Counted from the first letter of the stretch, positions 26,065 to 34,975 are shown. The stretch: DNA of 64,000 nucleotides from Wukongibacter sp050859025 (GCF_050859025.1 NZ_CP138200.1:5456001-5520000); one strand, 5' to 3'. A program made the numbers and translations. The notes: generated by a model from the letters alone, not told the origin.

Positions 26065-26132
26065 TAGAAGGAGATATAGACTATTTATAGATGACTTAGT
26101 TACTGACATCGTATTGTATATAGGAGACAGGG

Positions 26133-26205
26133 GACAAGTTTAGCAACTGAACAAGATTATTTTGATAGCGTATTCTTTTAAAACTGCTAAACTCGTCTTT
26201 ATGTT
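26133..26205 (+). terminator. Long-loop hairpin with T-rich tail
   Basis: GACAAGTTTAGCA pairs with TGCTAAACTCGTC (one mismatch/bulge) across about 40 nt, followed by TTTATGTTTTTTT. The arms resemble the RAYT end sequence AGTTTAGC. It may terminate the small membrane protein gene. Confidence 0.45.
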
Positions 26206-26262
26206 TTTTTGAAAAATATTTGAGATATTGAAACTCCACTCCAGTATCAAAAGTGCTTTTAT

Positions 26263-26282
26263 ATAAAGTTTAGCCTGACCCT
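26263..26282. repeat. Solo RAYT terminal repeat
   Basis: ATAAAGTTTAGCCTGACCCT followed by CTCTATTCCATTC, the same extension seen beside other solo ends. Confidence 0.75.
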
Positions 26283-26306
26283 CTATTCCATTCTGGTAAA
26301 TTAGAA

Positions 26307-26678
26307 TTAATATAACTCTGAATTGATATTTATTTGGCTCTCTATGAATGTTTTTGAAATGAGCATAGCTTGAATTATGTGTTGAAAGCGATTGAATTGT
26401 GAACTTCCTTTTTCATATTTACTTTGAGCTTTTGTGGTTTTATTTATGATTGAAACTATAGGAGGTAGTGCCTCTCTTAAATCTTTGCTTGTATAATTTG
26501 TTGTTTTATCCCCTAACAGAAGAGCCTTTGAAATATAGAGTGCTTTAATTCTGTTTTTTAAGAGCGAATGTTGAGATGTTCCCTCTGAAAACTTAAGTTG
26601 CATTTTTTCGCAATTAGTAATGGTAGAAGATAGTAAGGATATTGCCTTTTCTAATTCTTCTTTGCTGAATTCCATCAT
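26307..26678 (-). CDS. Hypothetical two-repeat helical protein, 123 aa
   Basis: The protein is two copies of one ~55-residue unit: ELEKAISLLSSTITNCEKMQ...SLLKNRIKALYISKALL, then DLREALPPIVSIINKTTKAQ...RFQHIIQAMLISKTFI. Each is helical with a conserved [KR]-x-x-I-x-A-[LM]-x-I-S-K motif. It is soluble and has a good AGGAGGGATC site. The family is unknown to me. Flanked on both sides by solo RAYT ends. Confidence 0.65.
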   Translation of the reverse strand: MMEFSKEELEKAISLLSSTITNCEKMQLKFSEGTSQHSLLKNRIKALYISKALLLGDKTTNYTSKDLREALPPIVSIINKTTKAQSKYEKGSSQFNRFQHIIQAMLISKTFIESQININSELY

Positions 26679-26756
26679 GATCCCTCCTGTTCAAATTAGA
26701 ATTTTTTATTTCCTAACGAATTGAGTATTAATGAATTTCATGAACAAATACCCAAT

Positions 26757-26776
26757 ATAAAGTTTAGCCTGACCCT
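26757..26776. repeat. Solo RAYT terminal repeat
   Basis: ATAAAGTTTAGCCTGACCCT plus the extension CTCTATCCCATTCC shared with 19354 and 21153. Confidence 0.75.
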
Positions 26777-26906
26777 CTATCCCATTCCTTTTTTTATATT
26801 TAATTTTTATTTTTTTGATTACTAAGCTCTTATATGTTATTTAAATTATTTCTTATTTGTTAACTGGAGAAAATATAAAGAATGCAACATAATTAATAAA
26901 ATATCT

Positions 26907-27497
26907 TTATTTACGTATATGTTTTATTAATGTTATTGCTCTATCAATTCTTTTTTTCATAAATGTTCTTTTGTCTGGTAAAATGGTTACTCCACTTCTT
27001 TTTGCAATTTCTTCAACAATGTAGTCAATACTTCTATTGTCTGTTATGATTTTTTCTTCAGTAATTTCAGTATTAAAAACTTCAATACAACGATCAACTT
27101 GGGATTTTGCCCAAGTTTCACCTCGCTCAAGTCTTTTGTTCAACCGTTTTAATATGGTTTCTTTATCAGCATATAAGATATAATGCTTTAAAATTATACC
27201 GTCATCTCTAAGCCTTTGGATTATTTCCTCATAGTATTGATGATTATTTATTGTCATAGGTACAATAATTATACCTAAATATTCCAAGGCAATATATTTT
27301 AACATTTCATAATTAAATGATCGCCATTGTCCATGATCTTGAAAATCTGACTTTTGAATCTCCTTTGGCGTGTTATTACGAATAAAATATCCTATATTTT
27401 CAGGATCATAGACAAAGGAATTGGGAAGCCTTCTATTTAATTCAAAGGCACATGTCGTTTTTCCAGAACCAAATGCACCATTTAACCAAATAATCAT
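26907..27497 (-). CDS. TmrB-like P-loop kinase
   Basis: 196 aa. N-terminal Walker A GAFGSGKTT (residues 7-15), then PENIGYFIR, FQDHGQWRSFNYEML, VPMTINN and RLERGETWAKSQVDRC. These match TmrB, the Bacillus protein that confers tunicamycin resistance by binding the drug, and related P-loop kinases. It is a single small domain with a hydrophobic patch in the middle. Start behind AAGGAGAATATACAA. It is a likely antibiotic-tolerance or nucleotide-kinase gene; the ligand is inference from family resemblance. Confidence 0.75.
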   Translation of the reverse strand: MIIWLNGAFGSGKTTCAFELNRRLPNSFVYDPENIGYFIRNNTPKEIQKSDFQDHGQWRSFNYEMLKYIALEYLGIIIVPMTINNHQYYEEIIQRLRDDGIILKHYILYADKETILKRLNKRLERGETWAKSQVDRCIEVFNTEITEEKIITDNRSIDYIVEEIAKRSGVTILPDKRTFMKKRIDRAITLIKHIRK

Positions 27498-27772
27498 TTG
27501 TATATTCTCCTTAAGATATAATTTTACTTCATATTATATAACTTATATTCATTAATAGTATATAATTCACCCATCAATTTATCAACCAAACTTAACAACT
27601 TTTCTTTTTCATCTTTAAACCACTATATGTTGTGGTTCAATTCTATTTATTATCTTTGTCACCACAATACGCCATCAAAATTATACACTCCACATGAGTG
27701 GGTTTATGGTCGCTAAGCGATTTAGGTCATATTCTTAATTTAGAAATACCCCCTAACCCCTTAATTTCACTA
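27498..27772. other. Gap at the edge of the mobilizable element
   Basis: A short minus-strand open stretch without a start (EKLLSLVDKLMGELYTINEY near 27530-27620) resembles a gene tail. A small dyad CGCTAAGCG lies near 27713. The left attachment site of the element should fall near here but cannot be fixed without the empty site. Confidence 0.4.
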
Positions 27773-29257
27773 CTACTTTATAAGCTCAGCAAAATTGTAT
27801 ATGATTTTAATTTCTTGGTTTTCACCTATTATTATTTTATCTATAAACATATTGACTACTTCTCTAGTTATGATTTCAAAGTTTTTGTATTTATCAAATA
27901 GCTTGCTTATTCTATTTAACTCCTCGTGCTGCTTAATTTTCCGATTCAATATACTTCTTATTTCTATCAGCTTTAATTCTAATCCTTTGCTTTCTTCGTC
28001 TAGCTTTGTTGTTGCAAGGTCATAGGCTTCTTTGGATAGTTCGTCTATGCTGAATTTTATAATCAGCTTTGATTTTATTTCCTTTATCTCCTGTAGCCTT
28101 GCTTCATATTTAATCCGTTTGTTTTTAACCGTTTTTTCACTGGCTAGAATCTTCTTGTTTAGATTTACTTTGATTTTTTCATAGTCATTGAATTTATTTG
28201 CAAATTTCTTCAAGTCCTTTTGTAATATCTCCTTTAGTATACTTTCTTTAACTTTATGGGGAGTACAATGGTTTTTTCCGTATTTCTTATATGTCCCACA
28301 GTAATAAGTTTTATGACTTTTTATTAACCAAAGCTTTTTTCCACATTCTCTACAAAATAGTTTATCGCTAAATAGATGTTTTTTTGGTGTTGCTCTGCCT
28401 CTGGATTTTTGGCTTCTTTCTTCCATGACTTGTTTTACTAGCATGTATTTTTCTTTTGATATGATTGGCTCGTGGCTGTTTTCTATGATGACTGGCTCAT
28501 TGTTTAATATCCTATTTTTTGTTGTTATATCCCTTGTTGTTGATACGCATTGGCTTAGAACGCCTGTGTAATGGATATTTTTTAATATTAGCTTTATGGT
28601 TGTCCCATGCCATCTCCTACCCGCATTCCTTTTGCCTTTTATTTGAGAAGGGGTCGGGTATTTAGCATTTGTAAGCTCCCTTGCTATGTATTCTGTTCCA
28701 TGTCCATCTATGTACATTTGATAGATTTTCTTGACTACTTCTACCGTTTCATCATCTCTTGGGACAAGTTGACCGTTATCTATGGTATAACCATAGGGTG
28801 GGTCACCCGATAGAAATTCTGACCTAAGTGCCTTTGAACGTTTCGCCGCTTTTATTCTCTTGGATATTCTTCTGCTTTCATCTTCATAAAGCCAAGCAAA
28901 TAGTCCATATTTACTTATGTCATCCTCTAGGGTATTGATTGAGCCATCTAAGCAAACTATATGAATGTTGTTTGATAGTATTACTTGTTTAAATTCATGG
29001 CTTATCCCAATATTTCTTGCCAGCCTTGATAGCTCCTTTGCTAATACTACATCAAATTTTCCTGCCTTTGCATCGTTAACCATTTCAATAAATCCCGGTC
29101 TTTTGGCATGTGTGCCAGAGTCAACATCTTTGTATATCTTGTAGAGTGTCCAGCCTTTTGTAGCTATGTGATTTATGAACATGTCTTTTTGGTTTTGCAG
29201 TGAAGATTCTTGCTCTACGTGCTTTGTTGATACACGAATGTATATTGCCGCTTTCAT
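27773..29257 (-). CDS. Large serine recombinase
   Basis: 494 aa. The resolvase domain begins AAIYIRVSTKHVEQESS with the catalytic Ser at residue 10 and the Arg-rich ELSRLARN near residue 95. A recombinase domain follows (GDPPYGYTIDNG), then the zinc ribbon CRECGKKLW...YYCGTYKKYGKNHC (near residues 305-335) and a C-terminal coiled coil. It catalyses site-specific excision and insertion by double-strand cleavage with a 2-bp overlap. Its ATG overlaps the stop of the 55-aa gene (ATGA). It is shorter than typical 700-aa TndX-type enzymes but complete in domain order. Confidence 0.92.
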   Translation of the reverse strand: MKAAIYIRVSTKHVEQESSLQNQKDMFINHIATKGWTLYKIYKDVDSGTHAKRPGFIEMVNDAKAGKFDVVLAKELSRLARNIGISHEFKQVILSNNIHIVCLDGSINTLEDDISKYGLFAWLYEDESRRISKRIKAAKRSKALRSEFLSGDPPYGYTIDNGQLVPRDDETVEVVKKIYQMYIDGHGTEYIARELTNAKYPTPSQIKGKRNAGRRWHGTTIKLILKNIHYTGVLSQCVSTTRDITTKNRILNNEPVIIENSHEPIISKEKYMLVKQVMEERSQKSRGRATPKKHLFSDKLFCRECGKKLWLIKSHKTYYCGTYKKYGKNHCTPHKVKESILKEILQKDLKKFANKFNDYEKIKVNLNKKILASEKTVKNKRIKYEARLQEIKEIKSKLIIKFSIDELSKEAYDLATTKLDEESKGLELKLIEIRSILNRKIKQHEELNRISKLFDKYKNFEIITREVVNMFIDKIIIGENQEIKIIYNFAELIK

Positions 29258-29421
29258 TCATCAGCCACCTCATTTTTTCCATTATGAGGTGTGATAGTTG
29301 TATCTTTATTATATTTATCTTCTTTGCTTTTTTCAATAATTTCATCGGATATATTTTCTAAATAGAGTTTTAGTATGTCTTGAAAGGTGGCTTTACCATT
29401 GTATTCTCTAATTATTTTCAT
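29254..29421 (-). CDS. Small protein (55 aa) translationally coupled to the recombinase
   Basis: From ATG 29421 behind AAAGGAAGATGCTA the frame MKIIREYNGKATFQDILKLY... runs 55 codons to a TGA that overlaps the recombinase ATG (ATGA). It is charged and helical at the start, polar at the end. The coupling and good RBS argue that it is real and works with the recombinase, possibly as a directionality or control factor, though that role is inference. A terminator directly upstream isolates the two genes from the rest of the element. Confidence 0.7.
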   Translation of the reverse strand: MKIIREYNGKATFQDILKLYLENISDEIIEKSKEDKYNKDTTITPHNGKNEVADE

Positions 29422-29450
29422 TAGCATCTTCCTTTCAATTATTTTTTTGC

Positions 29451-29490
29451 AAAAAAATCCCCCTACTTCTCTAATAGAGATATAGGGGAT
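29451..29490 (-). terminator. Terminator upstream of the recombinase unit
   Basis: On the minus strand ATCCCCTATATCTCT pairs with AGAGAAGTAGGGGGAT, followed by TTTTTTT. It is one member of a hairpin family found between modules of this element. Confidence 0.8.
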
Positions 29491-29604
29491 AAGGTTTAAA
29501 TATTAATTTGGTTATTGAAATAAAGAAAAAAGAACCGATGGCAGTCGATTCTTGTACTTTGATAGTATATTTAACTTAATTCGGTACGCAGTGCGTCTCA
29601 TTTT

Positions 29605-29637
29605 AATGAACTATCCGGAATTTCCGGATAGTTCATT
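29605..29637. repeat. 33-bp perfect palindrome after rloB remnant
   Basis: AATGAACTATCCGGAA is the exact reverse complement of TTCCGGATAGTTCATT, separated by a single base. There is no T-run on the minus side, so it may be a stabilising hairpin or a binding site rather than a terminator. Confidence 0.65.
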
Positions 29638-29646
29638 ACTTAATAT

Positions 29647-30139
29647 TTAAAGCATATGAGGTTTTAATATTTCTACAAGTTCATAAACCTTAGTAGCAGG
29701 TGCCATCTTTGAAGGCGGTTGACCCTCATTTTCTTTATATAGTCGTTTAGCATTATTTATAGCGTCTTCTAAATTTCCATATTGTATTAGTATTTCAAAT
29801 ATATCTTCATTATTTTTCTCATATTTATCAAGCTCATACTCTTTGAATATATCACTTAATTTTTCAAAATACTCGGTTCTGTGGATATCAGAGTTATAAT
29901 AGTTAAAGTGTAGTAAAAACCAAATTTCTATACATTGATTCGACCAAGCGACATGCCATTTTGTTGAAGTATTATTATTTTCATTCATTGATTCAACTGA
30001 ATATGCAGTGTTATCAAAGTTATCTAAAGGAAAGTCATCTAAATCATAGACTAACCATACATGATCATATACTCGATTTTGCTTTTTTTCTTTTTCATCC
30101 TTCGTTTTAATTCATCTCTTTTGAGGGGTTTCTTACTCA
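29647..30139 (-). pseudogene. RloB-like protein with internal deletion
   Basis: The start is intact (ATG 30139, MSKKPLKRDELKRR) and overlaps the RloA-like stop by 7 nt. After about 20 codons the frame changes and resumes in the C-terminal half: DHVWLVYDLDDFP, then VAWSNQCIEIWFLLHF, as in RloB proteins. The segment that normally carries the EGExTEP motif, roughly 50-60 residues, is missing. RloB-like proteins are TOPRIM-type nuclease candidates that pair with an ATPase. Lacking the catal­ytic Glu motif, this one should be inactive. Confidence 0.75.
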
Positions 30140-31356
30140 TCTAATAAGACCTCCCAATTTATAATACTTTGGAAGTATGGGTCAGCACCGTACCTACCTT
30201 CTAAATATTGCTTATCAAATCTTGCATTTTTTCTAATCAACTCTCCTTTTTCGTCTCGTAACTCTATTAATGAGTATAATTCTGAAGCATCATTCTTGCT
30301 TTTTGCTGTGAACCATATTTCATCACGTCTAAATAGGTCATTTTTCATAGTAGTTAAGTCATGTGAAGTGAATATTAATTGTGCTCCAGATTTATTTATT
30401 TCTGGAGTTTTAAACAGTTTGATGATATATTTTAATAATTTTGGATGTAATTTTGCATCTAATTCATCAATGATCATTAGTTTGCCATTCATAATAGAAT
30501 CTAAGACTTTTGGTAGCAAGCTTATTACTTTAATCGTTCCGCTAGATTCATCAAAAAAGCTTAATGGGTATTTTTTACCCCCACGATTACGTATTGTAAT
30601 TATATCTTCAATTTTACCTTTGTCATCTTTTTTAATCTCTATATCGTTTATATTAATATCCATTTCATTTAAAGCTGATATTACAAGTTCTTTATCTTCT
30701 TTTTCTTTAGGGAAGAAAATGTGTCTTTCTTCAATAGACATTCCATAATGACTGTATTCGCATTTACTAAACCACTCTATTATTTCGTTTATTATTGGTA
30801 GATTGTAATTTATTTTTAGAAAGGATAAATAAGGCATCTTGGAAGATATTTCAGTCTTTGATACAGATTTAAGCAACTTTCCATTTTTTATTTCGTTTTC
30901 ACCCCTAAAGAATATTTCAGCTTCTTTTTTCCCACCTACATTTATCTTTTGTAAGCTTTCATTTAAAATTTTATCTTCTAAGAAACTAATATAGTAATTA
31001 AATTCTTTATCGTTATATCTAAATATAACGTGAAATTCAGAAGGTTCATTTTTTGATATTTCATCTAGCATAAAAGGAATTGTAGCATTTTGCATAATAT
31101 TTTCTTTGTCGTCTGTATTTTCAAACATTACTATAGGAAACATTATCTTACTTGCTAAATGCCATATTGCTTCAAGAACAGTTGATTTACCACTTCCATT
31201 TGGTCCATATATAGATGCTACTGGTATAAATCGTTCTCCATCTTTTTTATCTTTAAGTATTGTATCCTCATGTTCTGTTATAGTAGCTGCCTGCATATCT
31301 AATGTTGTTTCATCTCTAAAACATTTATAATTTTTAAACGTAAATTGAGAAAGCAT
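30133..31356 (-). CDS. RloA-like AAA15/AAA21 ATPase
   Basis: 407 aa. Walker A YGPNGSGKST (residues about 49-58), an ABC-type signature DESSGT (near residue 268), Walker B MIIDELDAKLH (near residue 297) and the switch His in FTSHDL (near residue 330). This is the SMC/ABC-like ATPase paired with RloB-type or other TOPRIM nucleases in phage-defence operons (PARIS has the same architecture with a different partner). Start behind AAGGAGGAAATT. Carried on a mobilizable element as accessory cargo. The partner is broken, so the system is probably silent. Confidence 0.85.
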   Translation of the reverse strand: MLSQFTFKNYKCFRDETTLDMQAATITEHEDTILKDKKDGERFIPVASIYGPNGSGKSTVLEAIWHLASKIMFPIVMFENTDDKENIMQNATIPFMLDEISKNEPSEFHVIFRYNDKEFNYYISFLEDKILNESLQKINVGGKKEAEIFFRGENEIKNGKLLKSVSKTEISSKMPYLSFLKINYNLPIINEIIEWFSKCEYSHYGMSIEERHIFFPKEKEDKELVISALNEMDININDIEIKKDDKGKIEDIITIRNRGGKKYPLSFFDESSGTIKVISLLPKVLDSIMNGKLMIIDELDAKLHPKLLKYIIKLFKTPEINKSGAQLIFTSHDLTTMKNDLFRRDEIWFTAKSKNDASELYSLIELRDEKGELIRKNARFDKQYLEGRYGADPYFQSIINWEVLLDE

Positions 31357-31943
31357 AATTTCCTCCTTGTGAATATTTTTTTCTTGTTTTTATATATAAT
31401 ATACAATATTATACTTTTTTTATGCAAGTCTACGAATTTTTTATTCGCCAATATAAATCTTATATAAAAATTTAATATCCAACATTTATTTTTTTTGATT
31501 GTTAATATAGACTCTTTGGTTTTTTCAATATAATTCTTATGTAAAAATATTTAAGCAGCAGTTAGTTAATCTGCTTCATAAAAGACCTCTATATTCTCTC
31601 TCAAATATAGACGTGTATTTTCCTCCCCTCCAGGCAGGCTACTCTCCAGACGATGGTTAGGACTGAGTAGAAGTATCATTATTTTCCTCCTATGGGTCAT
31701 GGCAATTTATTCTCACTAGGAATAATTTAAAGGCAAAAATTTATCGCTAAAGGCTTTAACCTCATCACGGCGTTTTCCCTTATGTCGCTTTCCCCTTAGG
31801 ACCATAGGAGTAACGTACTTAAATATCTTTATATTCAGTTTTCAATGTGCATATGAAAGAGAAAAATATCCCCTTCATCCTTTAGGACATTTAGGAGGTA
31901 TTTTTACGGATTTTTTTGCTGTTGTGATAGAAATGTAATTTCA
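31357..31943. other. Long untranslated region upstream of the RloA-like gene
   Basis: No gene with start signals. Minus-strand sequence around 31560-31870 is less AT-rich and contains GCGATAAATTTTTGCC and several GGAGG-like stretches without a following frame. It may be a leader or a relic. Confidence 0.4.
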
Positions 31944-31986
31944 AAATAAAAACCCCCTTACTTCTTTAAGGAAAAAAACAAGGGAG
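31944..31986 (-). terminator. Terminator after the relaxase operon
   Basis: On the minus strand CTCCCTTG...TAAGGGGG is followed by TTTTTATTTT. A perfect small hairpin CATTTGT-AAC-ACAAATG (32004-32020) lies just before it. Confidence 0.6.
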
Positions 31987-32037
31987 TGACCGAAAGTTTC
32001 TGTCATTTGTAACACAAATGTAATATTTCAAGAGTAA

Positions 32038-32074
32038 ATCCCCCTCACTTTATAAAGGAAAAAGTAAGGGGGTT
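32038..32074 (-). terminator. Hairpin after the relaxase stop
   Basis: CCCCCTCACTTT pairs with AAAGTAAGGGGG, apart from one mismatch, 34 nt past the relaxase stop; the following T-run is weak. Same hairpin family as 29457-29490 and 31953-31986. Confidence 0.6.
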
Positions 32075-32107
32075 GGGCATAAAATTTAAAAAAAATATTA
32101 ATTTCCT

Positions 32108-33094
32108 CTACCAATCTTGCTCATAGTCATTGGTATGTTGATTATCCCAGTCTAATCCTCTGCCTTTCTTTAGTTCTGCTATCCTTTCAATTAATGCATC
32201 ACCTTCAATCTTTGATAATGGATAATTTGTATGACTTTTAGAACTTCTTTGATTATTAGATTTTGGGGATAATAAAAGAGCTACAGCATTAAGAACGTTA
32301 TTCATTCTTTGCTGTAGCTCTCTTTTATCACCGTATCTAGCATTTAACTGTAATAGGTTTTCTATTTTTTCTTTGGTTAGTTCATCAGCCTTGTATAGCT
32401 TGTTGTTTCTACATTTTTTACCGTTTGGAGTGGTGAAGGTTATATATTTTCTTGTATCTGTCCACTTGACCTTATAGCCTAGTTTTTCCATGTTGCTTAT
32501 GAATTCTTCTTTAGATGTGGAATTTCTTATACATTCATTTACTGCAAGGTATAATTCGTATTTCCAACTCATTCCTCTTTGACTGCTTCTATATTCTCCT
32601 GATTTTATATAACTACTTTTATCCATAGACGGAATAACCATTAATCCATATTGCCTACAGAGTTCATCGGAATAATCCTTTAGTCTTTGTAAATCCTTCG
32701 GGTTCTGTTGCCATTTGTAGCCTGTTTCATAATTAACTGTATTAATTATAAAATGGTTATGGATGTGGTCTTTATCTATATGAGTTGCTGTTACTATTTG
32801 AAAGCCTTTAAAGCAATCTAGCTTTAATAGCTTTTTAGCTATTTCATTGGCTGTTTCTGGGGTTAATCTATCATATGGCGAGAAGGATTGTATAAAGTGA
32901 ATGAACTGTCTTCCTGTATCTTTACCATAGCTTCGTTTAATAGTTGTCATTTCTATGTAGGCATTGTCTGGATTACAATCTTTTCCCCATATTAAATGAG
33001 ACTTTGTCTTTTCTGGACTGGTAATGTAATCTATTGCTTTTCTTAATCCTGTGAGGGTTTTGTTTGATCGGTTAAGAAACTCAATAACTGCCAT
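32108..33094 (-). CDS. MobA/VirD2-type relaxase
   Basis: 328 aa. The signature metal-binding histidine triad is HIDKDHIHNHFIIN (near residue 106). Upstream is an acidic RQFIHFIQSFSPYD segment and N-terminally a Tyr-containing AIDYITSPEK. These are features of MOB_P relaxases that nick oriT and pilot the strand during transfer. It overlaps mobC by 52 nt. The start follows GGGAGCTAAATAAT. C-terminal helicase or primase domains are absent, as in mobilizable elements. Confidence 0.9.
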   Translation of the reverse strand: MAVIEFLNRSNKTLTGLRKAIDYITSPEKTKSHLIWGKDCNPDNAYIEMTTIKRSYGKDTGRQFIHFIQSFSPYDRLTPETANEIAKKLLKLDCFKGFQIVTATHIDKDHIHNHFIINTVNYETGYKWQQNPKDLQRLKDYSDELCRQYGLMVIPSMDKSSYIKSGEYRSSQRGMSWKYELYLAVNECIRNSTSKEEFISNMEKLGYKVKWTDTRKYITFTTPNGKKCRNNKLYKADELTKEKIENLLQLNARYGDKRELQQRMNNVLNAVALLLSPKSNNQRSSKSHTNYPLSKIEGDALIERIAELKKGRGLDWDNQHTNDYEQDW

Positions 33095-33363
33095 ATATTA
33101 TTTAGCTCCCTTCTAGTTTGACTTAGGTCTGGACATGTGATTCTTCCTAGATGACATAGTGTAACAAGCTGATTTAGATTTGTCCCAATTCTAATTAACT
33201 GTTTCGCTACTTCTGGTAATCCATTTACAGATACTACTTTCTTCCCTACAGCAGAAAAAGCTACGAATCTGCTTAAACTCATTCCAGATTTCGTAGCTTT
33301 TTTCTTGATGGTTTCATATTCTTTTTCTGTCACTCGCAGAGTGATTAACTTAGTTTTCTTCAT
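33043..33363 (-). CDS. MobC-type mobilization accessory protein
   Basis: 106 aa from the ATG at 33363 behind GGAGAGTCAA; a longer in-frame extension to 33426 would run into the inverted repeats. An N-terminal ribbon-helix-helix (LITLRVTEKEYETIKKKATK) is followed by the MobC motif RIGTNLNQL near residue 62. It helps the relaxase open oriT DNA. Overlap with mobA indicates translational coupling. Confidence 0.85.
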   Translation of the reverse strand: MKKTKLITLRVTEKEYETIKKKATKSGMSLSRFVAFSAVGKKVVSVNGLPEVAKQLIRIGTNLNQLVTLCHLGRITCPDLSQTRRELNNIWQLLSFLTDQTKPSQD

Positions 33364-33404
33364 TTGACTCTCCTTTCGTGAAAGTAATATTTTTCTAAGA
33401 GGGT

Positions 33405-33474
33405 TTGGGAGATTTTCTCCCAACAAGCAACTAAATGTAATACATTTAGTAAGCTTGCCCCTGTTAAAACAGGG
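33405..33474. other. Candidate oriT / mob promoter region with three inverted repeats
   Basis: Three perfect inverted repeats follow one another: TTGGGAGA-TTT-TCTCCCAA (33405-33423), CTAAATGTA-A-TACATTTAG (33431-33449) and CCCTGTT-AA-AACAGGG (33459-33474). They lie immediately upstream of mobC/mobA, the usual oriT position. The first and part of the second are conserved in the decayed element near 12190-12250. The nick site is not identified. Confidence 0.6.
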
Positions 33475-33592
33475 TAAATGAATTCCAATTTAACTATTTC
33501 AAATTAGACCATCTTCGTTCTAACCGTCTTTTTTCGAACAGAAGCCTCCGATAAAACACTTGACGAGGATATATTCATTACTAATAAAAGCA

Positions 33593-33949
33593 TTATGACT
33601 TGGTCAGCAAATAGTGAACCGTACTTTTGGACCACTTTTCGCCAGTATACGCTGTCATTTTATCTGCAATTTCCTGATAGGATAATTGATTGTACTGATA
33701 CATTTTAAGAAGTCGCATATGTTCACCAGATGCTCTTGATATTCGTCCAAAATGATCTGGACGTGCCTTTAATTGGTCATTTTCATCAAGCAATGATTTA
33801 ATATTCTCTTCCAATATCCTCACCCCATCTTCAAGTTGTTTTATGGACTTTTCCTTTATTTGAAGCTTGTGTTCAAGTACTTGGATCTCTTCCTTTGCTT
33901 TTTGCAACTCTGCTTTTACTTCTTCTACACCAAATAATTTCCCTAGCAT
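33593..33949 (-). CDS. Coiled-coil protein with C-terminal helix-turn-helix
   Basis: 118 aa. Residues about 8-60 form a coiled coil (AELQKAKEEIQVLEHKLQ, KQLEDGVRILEENI) and the C-terminus is a recombinase-like helix-turn-helix (NQLSYQEIADKMTAYTGE, KWSKSTVHYLLTK). It lies between the RepA-like ATPase and the mob genes, as small DNA-binding proteins do in mobilizable elements. It may regulate replication or transfer. Start behind AAGGAAGGTGAAGAA. Confidence 0.65.
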   Translation of the reverse strand: MLGKLFGVEEVKAELQKAKEEIQVLEHKLQIKEKSIKQLEDGVRILEENIKSLLDENDQLKARPDHFGRISRASGEHMRLLKMYQYNQLSYQEIADKMTAYTGEKWSKSTVHYLLTKS

Positions 33950-34018
33950 TTCTTCACCTTCCTTTCAAGGGTGCAAGCGTGCAAAGGTTATAAGCATTGC
34001 CCCCTTGCACTCTTGATT

Positions 34019-34975
34019 TTATAACTGCCATATCCAACCTTCCTTTGTTTTTATGGATTTCACTTCCAGATTCTTTTTAGCTGTTTTAAGAGTTCTTTGA
34101 GAAATCTGCTTCTCTTTTGCCCTTTCAACAACATAATCACTGGCTTTAGCGCCATCATTAAGAACTTCTTTAATCAGCTTTTCTGCTCGCTTTAGAACAC
34201 TTTCCGTTGAACTACCACCAAGTAATTCATCTAGCTCAATGTCATATTCTCCTATCCACGCAAAGCCATTTTCTTCATCTAGCTTAAAAGCAACCTTCTT
34301 GCCTTCAGGTGCTAAACTTGATTTGATCTGAGCCATCACTCGAATAGATGGTTCTTCTCTTACACGCCCTACTAATAGAACACTTCTAGCAGCAGCTGTA
34401 ATATCAATAGAACCCAGTCCACGGTAAAGCCCTTTTGTACCACCAGCTTTATTCATATGACCAATAATAACAATGGCACAACCCGTTCTCTCTGCAACAC
34501 TAGAAAGATTTTTGAAAATGGGTCTAATTTCATTTGCCCTATGCATATCTACACCAGAACCTAAATAAGCCTGTAGGGGATCAATTATTAACAGCTGTGC
34601 ATTCGTCTCTATAATGGCTTCTTCAATCCTCTTATCTGATAAAGTCAGCTCCTTATGACTTTCATCAATTACGATTACTTTGGTACAATCAGCACCTACT
34701 GCCAATAATCTTGGTTTAATGGTGTCACTTAACCCATCTTCTGCTGTTTGATAAATAACATTGCTACATTCTAACGCCTCCTCACTTAAAGGCAACACAT
34801 CACCCATAGTCATTGCTGATGCGATTACCAAAATCATGGTGGTCTTGCCCTCTCCGGGATCACCTTGAATAATGGTGATTTTCCCAATAGGAATATAGGG
34901 TTTCCATAGCCATTTCACTTCAGTTACCTCAACATCACTCATGTTGATGAGTTTTAGTTCATTTTGATGTTCCAA
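34019..34975 (-). CDS. RepA-like AAA_25 ATPase
   Basis: 318 aa from a TTG start behind AGGAGGTAAGCAA. Walker A GDPGEGKTT (residues 39-47), Walker B LLIIDPLQAYLG (near residue 129), a sensor IIGHMNKAGG (near residue 168) and a C-terminal winged-helix-like tail. This is the hexameric DnaB/RepA-type helicase family common in plasmids and integrative elements, so the element may replicate autonomously after excision. The 160-nt leader upstream carries three related hairpins. Confidence 0.85.
   Translation of the reverse strand: MEHQNELKLINMSDVEVTEVKWLWKPYIPIGKITIIQGDPGEGKTTMILVIASAMTMGDVLPLSEEALECSNVIYQTAEDGLSDTIKPRLLAVGADCTKVIVIDESHKELTLSDKRIEEAIIETNAQLLIIDPLQAYLGSGVDMHRANEIRPIFKNLSSVAERTGCAIVIIGHMNKAGGTKGLYRGLGSIDITAAARSVLLVGRVREEPSIRVMAQIKSSLAPEGKKVAFKLDEENGFAWIGEYDIELDELLGGSSTESVLKRAEKLIKEVLNDGAKASDYVVERAKEKQISQRTLKTAKKNLEVKSIKTKEGWIWQL

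Noticed and set aside
33405..33474. CRISPR or iteron array reading of the triple inverted repeats
   Set aside because: The three repeats differ in sequence and no regular direct-repeat spacing exists; oriT is the better explanation.
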